From Cloacibacterium rupense (GTDB taxonomy: Bacteria; Bacteroidota; Bacteroidia; Flavobacteriales; Weeksellaceae): 64,000 nt of DNA. The stretch's first letter is position 1, and each line of letters starts with the position of its first letter. The position numbers and the translations under genes are program-made. The notes under the pieces are model-generated. The model searched no databases, had not been told where the DNA came from, and saw only the letters and a program-made list of their open reading frames with translations. Positions 1 to 7,135 of this stretch are shown here, piece after piece. The stretch covers positions 186,001-250,000 of the forward strand of contig NZ_BMLV01000001.1 of assembly GCF_014645495.1 (NCBI RefSeq). Direction: 5' to 3'.

Positions 1-69
1 TTACAAATTACAGAAGTTATACCTTCCGACTTGACAACACATTTAAGATATAAACTGACTAAAAAATAA
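1..69 (+). CDS. C-terminal end of an unidentified protein (partial)
   Basis: Frame 1 is open from the window edge to the TAA at 67-69 and gives 22 residues ending in LRYKLTKK. The other two forward frames close sooner, at 33 and 51. The fragment is too short to recognise. It sits just before the first attC-like palindrome, so it may be the end of another cassette gene. That is an inference from position only. Confidence 0.35.
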   Translation, partial: LQITEVIPSDLTTHLRYKLTKK

Positions 70-81
70 AAACAACGAACC

Positions 82-213
82 GCTAACACAGGACAAGCGC
101 CATAAGCGATTTCGTGCTTCGAAATCACATTTTTCGGTAACCTAAGTTTTGTGCTTCGAAATCACTTTTATCTGTACATTCACTTACGGCTCCTGCCCTG
201 GGAACGTTATCTG
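82..213 (+). repeat. attC-like imperfect palindrome 1
   Basis: The left core GCTAAC (82-87) is followed by the arm at 90-106, which pairs with the arm at 183-199 (CTTACGGCTCCTGCCCT) apart from a few mismatches and one extrahelical base. The right core GTTATCTG is at 206-213. The middle holds a 15-bp direct repeat, GTGCTTCGAAATCAC, at about 113 and 151. The layout (AAC core, unequal arms, variable centre, GTT core) is that of an integron attC site. The GTT core deviates from GTTRRRY, so assignment rests on structure and on the match to the site at 1753. Confidence 0.55.
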
Positions 214-257
214 TAATTTTTCCTAAACTATATGTGCAACAAAATACATATCATAAA

Positions 258-1748
258 ATGAAAATAAAACTTTTATCATTAATTCTTTTTATATTTTTAA
301 TATCATGCAATAGAGATGATTTTGGTGCTGATACTAAAAGTTCAGTAGAATTGTCTACTTCAAGTTTTACAACAACTTCAATTACTTTGAATTATAATAT
401 AAAAAATATTTCTGGAGATAAGTATTTAATATATAGTAAATCAGAAAATTTTGATTTACTGAATTGTGAAAATAAATTTTTGTTAAATAATTCAAACAAT
501 ATTCAAATCAATAATTTAACACCAAATACTAAATATTTTTGTAAGATTTCTTACATAGAAAATAATAGTGCTAAATATAGTAATGTTGTTTCAGTAATTA
601 CAAAGGATGTTTCATTTTTAACTATACTTGATAAAAATATAGGACTCAGTCCTGAAAATGGAAGTTTTATATATTTAATGAATAGTGAATTAGATGAATC
701 AATGTCTTTTTTATTTTTATTAACTAGACAAATTCAGCAGTATCCTACAGAAGTAAAAAAAATTACATTACACAAAATAGACTTAAATGGAAATTTAATC
801 TGGAGTAAATTAATTCAAGATTCTCCATCTCCCGGCACTTATAAGATACAACTATTGTCAGACGGTAACGTAGCAGTACTTACCGGAAAGTACGATCAAA
901 AATCTACAATAATAACTAAATTAAATCCAACAAATGGGAATTTCATTTGGCAAAAGGAATATCCTGTTCTTGATTTGAATGGTATGCAAAGTAATTATAT
1001 AAGTGGCTATTCTTACGAAAATAATACTTTTAAAATTATTACTGGGAATGGACATATTTATGATGCAGAAGAACTATTTGTTGATAATAACGGAAATATA
1101 ATTTCTCAAAAAACAATAAAAACAAATAATTGGATTAATAATGCAAAATACCTTAGTGATGGCAATATTATTAATGTTTTCAAAGGAGATAAGATTCCTG
1201 AAAATGGATCGGTAACTTATGAAGGAATGATTAATAAAATGAATTTCAATAATGGAATTCAAAATACAATTTGGACTAAATATTACGGAGATCTAGGCGG
1301 CGACGACTCTTTTGAAAATTTTTTAATAAAGGATAATAATATATTTGTTCAGGGATTTTATGGTGGAACAAGTGGTTTTACTGATCCGCAGAAATGGATA
1401 TTGAAGTTTGATATGAATGGTGAAATTCTATGGCAGAACAAACAGCCTTCAAGAACAGATTTTATTTATCAAGGTAGAGATATAAAAATAAATGGCAATA
1501 ATGAATTGTTCTGTTTGATGCATGAAATATACTACCCTAATTACAATGCTTACGACTATACAACCCTAACAAAATTCGATAACAATGGTAATTTAATTTG
1601 GACATGGAAAAGTGCTGATGATTTTAATAATGAGAGATTTTCCTCTAATAAAGTTTTTGAAACCAACAAGAACGAATTTATGATTACTGGATGGAAATCT
1701 CCTGGCGTGGGAAGTATTTGGATAAAAAAAATCAAGGTGAACGAATAA
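258..1748 (+). CDS. beta-propeller lipoprotein with N-terminal Fn3-like domain
   Basis: This is a 496-residue protein with a lipoprotein signal: MKIKLLSLILFIFLISC, so the acylated Cys is residue 17. I prefer the ATG at 258 to the one at 234 because the signal peptide begins there. Residues about 25-120 resemble a fibronectin type III domain (NLTPNTKYFCKISY). The rest carries repeated blades such as LHKIDLNGNLIWSK, KLNPTNGNFIWQKEY, KFDMNGEILWQNK and TKFDNNGNLIWTW, typical of PQQ-like or delta-60-like propellers in Bacteroidota envelope proteins. No catalytic residues are visible. It probably sits at the cell surface or in the periplasm. It fills one cassette-like unit bounded by matching cores at 206 and 1753. 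Function unknown. Confidence 0.75.
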   Translation: MKIKLLSLILFIFLISCNRDDFGADTKSSVELSTSSFTTTSITLNYNIKNISGDKYLIYSKSENFDLLNCENKFLLNNSNNIQINNLTPNTKYFCKISYIENNSAKYSNVVSVITKDVSFLTILDKNIGLSPENGSFIYLMNSELDESMSFLFLLTRQIQQYPTEVKKITLHKIDLNGNLIWSKLIQDSPSPGTYKIQLLSDGNVAVLTGKYDQKSTIITKLNPTNGNFIWQKEYPVLDLNGMQSNYISGYSYENNTFKIITGNGHIYDAEELFVDNNGNIISQKTIKTNNWINNAKYLSDGNIINVFKGDKIPENGSVTYEGMINKMNFNNGIQNTIWTKYYGDLGGDDSFENFLIKDNNIFVQGFYGGTSGFTDPQKWILKFDMNGEILWQNKQPSRTDFIYQGRDIKINGNNELFCLMHEIYYPNYNAYDYTTLTKFDNNGNLIWTWKSADDFNNERFSSNKVFETNKNEFMITGWKSPGVGSIWIKKIKVNE

Positions 1749-1752
1749 AAAC

Positions 1753-1844
1753 TACAGATAACATGATGTTTGTAAAAAAAACGCCTCCAACGCATATCCA
1801 GTATCGTTTTTGGCGTTTCTTCACAAATATCCGTTCCGTTATGG
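1753..1844 (+). repeat. attC-like imperfect palindrome 2
   Basis: TACAGATAAC (1753-1762) is the exact reverse complement of GTTATCTGTA (206-215), which begins the same unit. GATGTTTGT (1765-1773) pairs with ACAAATATC (1823-1831) at 8 of 9 positions. AAACGCC (1779-1785) pairs with GGCGTTT (1812-1818). The right core GTTATGG is at 1838-1844. If the unit were excised as a circle, its two ends would form one folded attC hairpin. Confidence 0.6.
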
Positions 1845-1878
1845 GCAAGGCTAACAGAACGACATACAAGCAATATTT

Positions 1879-2724
1879 ATGAAACAATTGACGAACATAT
1901 TTTTCTTAATGACACTATTAGGTGTTAATTTATCGTTTGGACAATCGAAAAAATTGACAACAATAGTTGAACAAATTGCAAAAATCAATGAAGTTCAGGA
2001 AGAACACGTTGGCATTGCAGGGGCTGAAAGTGAAAACTATAAAAACTTTAAGCAATTAAAAGAAATCGCTACAACAGAAGAATTGGTTCAATTGACTGAC
2101 AACAAAAATGCAACTGTTGCCTGTTATGCAAGTTGGGCTTTAGCTGACAATATTTACCCAGACCTAAAAAACATTTTTCAAAAATTCGTCTTGCAAGACA
2201 GACAGGTCGGAACTTTTAGTGGTTGCATAAAATCACAGGACAATATTTCCAGCGAATTATATCATAGATATTGGAACAACGTGAATACTTCTAAAAGACC
2301 AACAGACAAAATACTTTTAGAACTTGACAGTATTGTAATATTTAGTAAAAACCCGTATTGGTTACTTTTAAATAGAGCAATGGAAAATAGAGTTTATGTT
2401 GAACCCTATAAAAAGCAAATTTCGATTTTGGCATTTGAACAAGGACAAAGGGAAGCAATCTTCTATTTATGCAATTGGCACAAAGCTGAATATGCAGATA
2501 AGATTAAAACAGCTCTTGTTAAGTATTTGAACGAAACAGAATTTAAAAATACAGGGACAACTGACTATTATAAAACTGTTGATGAGCTGTTTAAATTTAA
2601 CGACCCTGAAATAAGAAAAGCAATAATCGCTAAAATGAAAAAGGACAGACATTGGGAAATGGAAAAAGAAAGATTTAAATACTTGCTTTCTGATAACTAC
2701 ATTTACAATATTGACAGTGAATAG
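1879..2724 (+). CDS. secreted hypothetical protein, HEAT-like helical repeats
   Basis: A 281-residue protein with a Sec signal peptide (MKQLTNIFFLMTLLGVNLSFGQ, cleavage near residue 22). The mature part is helical, with a segment reminiscent of HEAT-type repeats (ELVQLTDNKNATVACYASWA, residues about 75-94). Similar secreted proteins of unknown role are common in Flavobacteriia. It has no recognised catalytic motif. It follows attC-like site 2 after 34 bp, as expected for the next cassette gene. Its own 3' core is not visible; a REP-like element begins 11 bp after the stop. Confidence 0.65.
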   Translation: MKQLTNIFFLMTLLGVNLSFGQSKKLTTIVEQIAKINEVQEEHVGIAGAESENYKNFKQLKEIATTEELVQLTDNKNATVACYASWALADNIYPDLKNIFQKFVLQDRQVGTFSGCIKSQDNISSELYHRYWNNVNTSKRPTDKILLELDSIVIFSKNPYWLLLNRAMENRVYVEPYKKQISILAFEQGQREAIFYLCNWHKAEYADKIKTALVKYLNETEFKNTGTTDYYKTVDELFKFNDPEIRKAIIAKMKKDRHWEMEKERFKYLLSDNYIYNIDSE

Positions 2725-2734
2725 AGAAAGAAGA

Positions 2735-2814
2735 CCCAGCTCTCCGAAGTTTGTAACTTCGAAGCAATTAATTAAAAAAAGTTCACCGCTGCACCAAGTT
2801 TACAACTTTGAGCT
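2735..2814 (+). repeat. REP-like palindromic element, copy 1
   Basis: The element contains CTCCGAAGTT-TGT-AACTTCGAAG (near-perfect hairpin) and a second hairpin, CAAGTTTACAACTTTG. The first part matches the copies at 3630 and 5960; the second half has diverged. It lies where the end of the preceding cassette would be expected. Confidence 0.6.
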
Positions 2815-2865
2815 ACAACAAATAAAACATATGAATTTTAGAAATATAATAATTATGATGAGTAA

Positions 2866-3054
2866 GTTTGGCTCAAAGTCAGGACACTTTGCAGCAGTAG
2901 GGGTAATCAATCATATACCGTCAAACAACTTGCTTATAATGACAAAATGAAAAGTGAACTCGAGCAATTTAAGCAACAACAAAACTCGATTTATTCTGAT
3001 TTTCATAAAAATAAATCGAGTAGTTCTTCCAATGAACAAAAAAATAACCATTAG
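2866..3054 (+). pseudogene. remnant 3' end of a gene, or a 35-residue small ORF from 2947
   Basis: One frame is open from 2866 to the TAG at 3052 and reads NQSYTVKQLAYNDKMKSELE followed by a Gln-, Asn- and Ser-rich hydrophilic tail. It looks like the C-terminus of a larger protein whose 5' part was lost upstream, near the REP-like element. An internal ATG at 2947 could instead start a 35-residue peptide. The stop is 3 bp before the next gene, so the two were probably translationally coupled. Not recognised. Confidence 0.35.
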
Positions 3055-3057
3055 ATT

Positions 3058-3495
3058 TTGAAGAAGATTTATTATTATCTTAGTAAACCTTATTCTATTA
3101 TTTTAGCTTTTTTATTCATATTTATCATTCGTTATTGGGATAATAATATAAAAAAAATAAAAAATAACGGAATATATACACGTGGAAAAGTATGTAGAAT
3201 TCAGATTATTAGATATAAATATTCTGCTGAAAGGTTTTATTATACATATTCTTATAACGGAAAAACGTATAAGCAATGGAATGATACAAGATATCGTTGT
3301 GGTAAAGTATATGAAACTGTTGGAAAATATTTCTTAGTGAAATTGGAAAAAAGGAATCCATCAAATTCAATAATTTTCACTCATTTTCCCTTGTCTTTAA
3401 ATGAAATTCCCCCTAAATTAGGATGGTTAAATCCGCCTAAAAGCCTAAATAGAGACAGTATCATTGCTGTAGAAAATAGCTGGAAGATGTGGTGA
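3058..3495 (+). CDS. small membrane-anchored hypothetical protein
   Basis: A 145-residue protein starting at TTG (no ATG is in a suitable place). It has one N-terminal membrane segment (residues about 13-27, SIILAFLFIFIIRYW) and a basic, Tyr-rich beta-type domain (FYYTYSYNGKTYKQW). The layout, a TM anchor followed by a 'GKVCRIQI...TYSYNGKTY' segment, resembles small DUF3592-like membrane proteins, but I cannot assign a family. It follows the upstream remnant by 3 bp and ends in a clear terminator. Confidence 0.6.
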   Translation: MKKIYYYLSKPYSIILAFLFIFIIRYWDNNIKKIKNNGIYTRGKVCRIQIIRYKYSAERFYYTYSYNGKTYKQWNDTRYRCGKVYETVGKYFLVKLEKRNPSNSIIFTHFPLSLNEIPPKLGWLNPPKSLNRDSIIAVENSWKMW

Positions 3496-3509
3496 AAAAT
3501 ATTCATTAT

Positions 3510-3548
3510 AGAGTCATCTTAATAATTTTAAGATGGCTCTTTTTTTTG
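3510..3548 (+). terminator. rho-independent terminator
   Basis: AGAG-T-CATCTTA pairs with TAAGATG-G-CTCT around a short AT loop and is followed by eight T. It terminates the 145-residue gene. Confidence 0.8.
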
Positions 3549-3629
3549 TAAGATAAACTAAAATTTCTTTATTATACAATAATAAATAATGGCTATTATT
3601 AATTTACTTTTTATTTAGAAAAACATATT

Positions 3630-3728
3630 GCCCAGCTCTCCGAAGTTTGTAACTTCGGAGCATTTAATAACAAAAAGCTCCCGATGTAGGATTTATAATC
3701 CGATGACTAGGATTTGCAATCCGTGCCT
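3630..3728 (+). repeat. REP-like palindromic element, copy 2 (most complete)
   Basis: Three palindromes in a row: CTCCGAAGTT-TGT-AACTTCGGAG (perfect 10-bp stem), GGATT-TAT-AATCC and GGATT-TGC-AATCC. About 65 bp are nearly identical to the copy at 5960. Such elements in Bacteroidota are often mobilised by REP-associated tyrosine transposases; none is present here. Confidence 0.7.
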
Positions 3729-3943
3729 AACGTTACAGTTTTTTTTATAAAATCAACTGATTTTCATCAATTTCTACCAAAAATCCGACTTCCCGTATTT
3801 CTTAATCATAAAATTTGTTTATTTTTGATAAAAAACAAATAAGCATCAACTCAAAATTACATCCTATCAAATACTTACAATTCTTTAAAACGTATATTTT
3901 GTTTTACATCATTGGTTTAGTTTTGTGTTGCGTATATTGGAGA
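3729..3943. other. AT-rich gene-free stretch before the sirtuin unit
   Basis: It begins with GCCTAACGTTACAG (an AAC and a GTT core back to back) and continues as AT-rich sequence with no ORF. It ends at the unit start GTTAGCAGAT (3944). It may be a decayed attC or a decayed cassette. No convincing pairing between its ends was found. Confidence 0.3.
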
Positions 3944-3969
3944 GTTAGCAGATATTTTAAAAACGCAAA

Positions 3970-4794
3970 ATGAAAGAACAACTTGAGGAAATTATAAAAC
4001 AAGTTTATAATAAAAAAAATAGAAATTTATTTACTTTTTTAACTAGTGCAGGAATCTCTTCAGAAAGTGGAATTCCTACATACAGAGGAATTGATGGCAT
4101 ATGGATTAAAGGAACTAAGTTTCACAAACCAGAAGAATTTGGGACATTTAAATATTTTAAAGAAAATCCAGAAGAAGTATGGCAATATTCACTTTTTAGA
4201 AAAAAAATGTTTGAGAATGCATCGCCAAATGAAAGTCATAAACAAATTGTAGAGATTGAAAATCTATTAAATGACAAATTCCACTTAATTACTCAAAATA
4301 TAGATAATCTTCATAGAAGAACTGGATCAAAGAGAATTTATGAAATTCACGGAAATAATAGAGAAATTAAATGTTCAAATGGTTGTAAAGGCATACAATT
4401 TCTTCCTGAAGAAATTAAAGGAAAAGAAATTGATGAAGATTTAACAGAAAAAGAAATTGAACTATTAAAATGCAAAGAATGTGGAGCTTGGATGAGACCT
4501 AACATTTTATGGTTTGACGAATACTATGACGAAAAAACAAATAAAAAATTTAGTTCATTAAAAATTGCTAAAAATTCAGGTATTCTTTTTATTGTCGGAA
4601 CATCTGGAGCAACAAATTTGCCAATGGCAATTGCAGAAACAACATTAAAATATGGAGGAACAATTGTTGACATAAACACAGAAGATAATTTATTTACAGA
4701 ACTCATAAAAGACAAAAAAAATAAAATTATCATCCGAGAAACTTCAACAAATACTCTAAAAATTATAAATGAAATAATAAAAAACATCTGCTAA
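3970..4794 (+). CDS. SIR2-family NAD-dependent deacylase (sirtuin)
   Basis: A 274-residue protein with sirtuin landmarks in order: SAGISSESGIPTYRG (residues 26-40, NAD-binding loop), QNIDNLHRRTG (about 113), catalytic HGN (about 129), a structural zinc site (CSNGC and later CKECG), GTSG (about 210) and the late VDINTE loop. Sirtuins remove acyl groups from lysine using NAD. The first Gly of the usual GAGIS motif is Ser here, which may affect activity. The gene is alone in its cassette-like unit: GTTAGCAGAT at 3944 opens it and ATCTGCTAAT at 4786-4795, overlapping the stop codon, closes it. Zinc cysteines favour a classical sirtuin over a defence NADase. Confidence 0.88.
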   Translation: MKEQLEEIIKQVYNKKNRNLFTFLTSAGISSESGIPTYRGIDGIWIKGTKFHKPEEFGTFKYFKENPEEVWQYSLFRKKMFENASPNESHKQIVEIENLLNDKFHLITQNIDNLHRRTGSKRIYEIHGNNREIKCSNGCKGIQFLPEEIKGKEIDEDLTEKEIELLKCKECGAWMRPNILWFDEYYDEKTNKKFSSLKIAKNSGILFIVGTSGATNLPMAIAETTLKYGGTIVDINTEDNLFTELIKDKKNKIIIRETSTNTLKIINEIIKNIC

Positions 4795-4921
4795 TAGGCG
4801 TTTGGCAAGATTGCAAATTTTGTAATAAATTCACGTTTATATTTCGCAAGAAATTTTATCTTTAACAGAAAATAATCGGTTCCGAAGCTCGCAACTGATG
4901 CCAAACATGGATACGTTAGCA
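4786..4921 (+). repeat. attC-like imperfect palindrome 3
   Basis: ATCTGCTAAT (4786-4795) matches the reverse complement of the unit start GTTAGCAGAT (3944-3953) at 9 of 10 positions. GTTTGGCA (4800-4807) pairs perfectly with TGCCAAAC (4899-4906), and TTGC (4811-4814) with GCAA (4891-4894). The unequal spacers to the cores are typical of attC sites. The right core GTTAGC starts at 4915. Confidence 0.65.
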
Positions 4922-4949
4922 GCAACAAAACCGAGACACCGCAAACAGA

Positions 4950-5864
4950 ATGACAGAGCAGCTTTACATACTATTTTGTGAAAGTCCATTTCAAACAAAC
5001 AAAGTTGACGAAGACTTTGAAGACCAATTTATTTCTGCAAAAGAAAATGGATTTGAAACGCTTTTATTCAACTTTGAAGACTTGACAAGTGCAGACAGAT
5101 TTTCGATTGCAACAAAACGAATAAAACAAAATGAAGAATTGGTAAAGGTAATTTACAGAGGTTGGATGTTGACACCAAATCAATATTCAATTCTTTATAA
5201 TGACTTATTAACAAAAAACTTCAAACTCATAAATAATGCAGAAGAATATCAAAACTGTCACTATTTACCAGACAGTTTAAAATTCATTGAAAACAGAACA
5301 CCAAAAACCGTTTTTGAGAAATTTGAGAATGAAACTAGTATTGACAAACTCATAGAAAAATCAAAAGCATTCGGACAAAAAGCCGTAATTCTGAAAGATT
5401 ATGTAAAATCTGAAAAGCACGATTGGGAAACCGCTTGCTTTGTTGCTGATGCTTCTGACACCGACAAACTAAAAAAATCTATAACTAAACTTGTAGAACT
5501 ACGTGACAAATATTTAAACGAAGGAATTGCTGTTAGAGAATTTGTAGAACTAAACGACTTGACAATTCACTCAAAAAGTGGAATGCCATTGACAGAAGAA
5601 TATCGTTTGTTTTTTTGTAACAAAAAGCTCGTAGGAATTTACGATTATTGGGAAGAAGGCGAATACAAACTTTCTAAACCTGACACAACAGAATTTGAAA
5701 AAATTGCAAAACAGGTTGAAAGCAACTTTTTCAGTATGGACATTGCTCGACAAAAAAATGGAGAATTAATCATAATAGAACTTGGAGACGGACAAGTTGC
5801 AGGACTTCCCGACAAAATAGATAGAAATGAATTTTACAAACAATTAAAAATTTGCTGCTGCTAA
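4950..5864 (+). CDS. ATP-grasp domain protein (DUF4343-like)
   Basis: A 304-residue soluble protein. Residues about 140-300 look like an ATP-grasp fold: KAVILKDYVKS (first ATP-binding Lys strand), AVREFVEL (hinge region) and ELIIIELGDGQVAGLP (metal- and ATP-binding Glu/Asp). The best match from memory is the DUF4343/ATP-grasp_3 group of stand-alone proteins of unknown substrate. The family usually joins a carboxylate to an amine or thiol using ATP. It fills its own cassette-like unit (GTTAGCAGCA at 4915; TGCTGCTAAT at 5856). The C-terminal CCC residues overlap the attC core and may simply be coded by it. Confidence 0.7.
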   Translation: MTEQLYILFCESPFQTNKVDEDFEDQFISAKENGFETLLFNFEDLTSADRFSIATKRIKQNEELVKVIYRGWMLTPNQYSILYNDLLTKNFKLINNAEEYQNCHYLPDSLKFIENRTPKTVFEKFENETSIDKLIEKSKAFGQKAVILKDYVKSEKHDWETACFVADASDTDKLKKSITKLVELRDKYLNEGIAVREFVELNDLTIHSKSGMPLTEEYRLFFCNKKLVGIYDYWEEGEYKLSKPDTTEFEKIAKQVESNFFSMDIARQKNGELIIIELGDGQVAGLPDKIDRNEFYKQLKICCC

Positions 5865-5947
5865 TAGCTAGAGTTTAGCTTCGCTCAGTTCGGCTATCGC
5901 CTCGTGTCGTTGCGTGCGGAGCACGAACAATGAAACTCCTGTTGAAC
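5856..5947 (+). repeat. attC-like imperfect palindrome 4
   Basis: TGCTGCTAAT (5856-5865) matches the reverse complement of the unit start GTTAGCAGCA (4915-4924) at 9 of 10 positions. GAGTTT (5871-5876) pairs with AAACTC (5933-5938) and TTCG (5880-5883) with CGAA (5924-5927). Inside is a CGTGC-GGA-GCACG hairpin. The right core GTTGAAC (5941-5947) fits the attC consensus GTTRRRY exactly. No further cassette gene follows. Confidence 0.65.
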
Positions 5948-5959
5948 GGAAGCTTTGGG

Positions 5960-6041
5960 AGCTCTTTCCACCTCTCCGAAGTTTGTAACTTAGTAGCATT
6001 TAATAACAAAAAGCTCCAGATGTAGGATTTATAATCCGTGA
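5960..6041 (+). repeat. REP-like palindromic element, copy 3
   Basis: Shares CTCCGAAGTTTGTAACTT and the following 'AGCATTTAATAACAAAAAGC' segment with the copy at 3630, then GGATTTATAATCC. The first hairpin is damaged by two or three substitutions. Confidence 0.65.
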
Positions 6042-6232
6042 CCATAAAAAAGTCTTTCAAACTCGTTAGAAAGACGGTGTAGTATTTAATCTATCATCAC
6101 CATCTAACTTCTGACTTCTGACTTCCAGCTCCTCATTTTTTCAAAAAAAACATCCCAAATAATTAGCGTAATCTGCGCAATCAGCGGGAAATATAATAAC
6201 CATTAACCTACTAATTCATTTTTTAATACCCA
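6042..6232. other. gene-free boundary between accessory and core DNA
   Basis: Contains a small tandem repeat, ACTTCTGACTTCTGACTTCC (about 6106-6125), and AT-rich sequence. No ORF, promoter or attC-like palindrome was recognised. Confidence 0.4.
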
Positions 6233-6877
6233 TCACAAAAAACCCATTGCCAAAACTTCTTTTCCTCTACTCAAAACCAAAAAATAAACCACATCTTCCT
6301 CATTAAAATGCTTCTCAAAAGAAAATCGATTTTCTCCATTCACCATCATTGTTTCTTCTTTTCTCTCAAATGAATATTTTGAATAATTCGGCAATACTGA
6401 AATCAAATGAATTTGCTCTGCCTCAGTGTTTTGCTCCAAAACAACATTAATTTTATCATCTATGTTTACCGTTTTTATAAAAGCTTTTATAGAATCTACC
6501 TTTCCAAAAACAAAATTAGCCAACAATTTCTTCCCAACTTCCGTTTTCAGACCTTGCGCAACGCTTCTTTTTCCTCTATCCGAAAAACGGTCTAAATCTT
6601 TTATTTCCGTCATCAACTTAGCAAAACTTTGATAAAGAAATTGGTCACCACTTTTCTCAGAAAAAGGCCTAGTAGCATGTCTTAGCATTTTTCCAGCTTT
6701 AGAACAATGCCCAAATTCACTGCTGTTTTCTCGCACTCGGGCATAGTTGTCCTTGGTTTTAAAACTGTTTTTATCAAAACCACTCTTTTTTCTTACCACA
6801 GGTATACCGTTCAGTTGATAAAAAACCAAACCATCTAGTGAACCTCTAAACTGCAAAATACTCTTATAACGTGCCAT
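6233..6877 (-). CDS. conserved hypothetical protein (DUF6266-like)
   Basis: A 214-residue protein if it starts at the ATG at 6877 (MARYKSILQFRGSLDGLVFY). The frame runs upstream to 6925, but those residues are unlike a protein start. The opening pattern 'GSLDGLVFYQLNG.PVVRKK' is seen in a family of Bacteroidota proteins, many in multiple genomic copies and of unknown function. The C-terminal half has beta-strand character (MMVNGENRFSFEKHF). No signal peptide, so probably cytoplasmic. It is the first gene outside the cassette-like region and faces it. Confidence 0.6.
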   Translation of the reverse strand: MARYKSILQFRGSLDGLVFYQLNGIPVVRKKSGFDKNSFKTKDNYARVRENSSEFGHCSKAGKMLRHATRPFSEKSGDQFLYQSFAKLMTEIKDLDRFSDRGKRSVAQGLKTEVGKKLLANFVFGKVDSIKAFIKTVNIDDKINVVLEQNTEAEQIHLISVLPNYSKYSFERKEETMMVNGENRFSFEKHFNEEDVVYFLVLSRGKEVLAMGFL

Positions 6878-6933
6878 TGTATCGTAATGAAAGTCAAAGG
6901 TAAGCAATAGGTTACACATACACAAGTTTAATG

Positions 6934-6966
6934 TATAGTTGTAGTATAGTTGTAGTATAGTTGATA
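6934..6966 (+). repeat. three tandem copies of an 11-bp unit
   Basis: TATAGTTGTAG is repeated at 6934 and 6945, with a partial third copy at 6956. The repeat runs into the -33 box of the next promoter. Confidence 0.75.
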
Positions 6967-6990
6967 TATAGGAAATTAATGTTATATTTG
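6961..6990 (+). promoter_or_regulatory. promoter of the NlpC/P60 gene
   Basis: TTG (6961-6963), 19-bp spacer, TATATTTG (6983-6990), matching the Bacteroidota TTG-N19-TAnnTTTG pattern. It implies a leader of about 140 nt before the ATG at 7136, in which no function was recognised. Confidence 0.7.
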
Positions 6991-7135
6991 TATCAAAATC
7001 TAGTCAAATCAATGTCTAAGGTTAGTGTAAGGCAAGTCTAGAACTTGTACTAAGCGATACAATATCACAGATGCCTTAATCGTTTGGTAAGTAGCCCGCA
7101 ACAGAACCTTAGAGCTAAAAATAGAAACAGTAAAT

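Noticed and set aside
1691-1882. 63-codon frame spanning attC-like site 2
   Set aside because: It overlaps a confident gene and the palindrome; composition is not protein-like.
2711-2950. 79-codon frame overlapping the end of the 281-residue gene and REP copy 1
   Set aside because: It reads through the palindromic element, and the neighbouring frame (2866-3054) has more coding character.
3970-4794. Sirtuin as an antiphage NADase (ThsA or DSR type)
   Set aside because: The protein is a compact sirtuin with zinc cysteines and no extra sensor domain, and no partner defence gene is adjacent.
5875-6060. 61-codon open frame on the minus strand
   Set aside because: It lies across the attC-like palindrome and REP-like element and has no protein-like composition.
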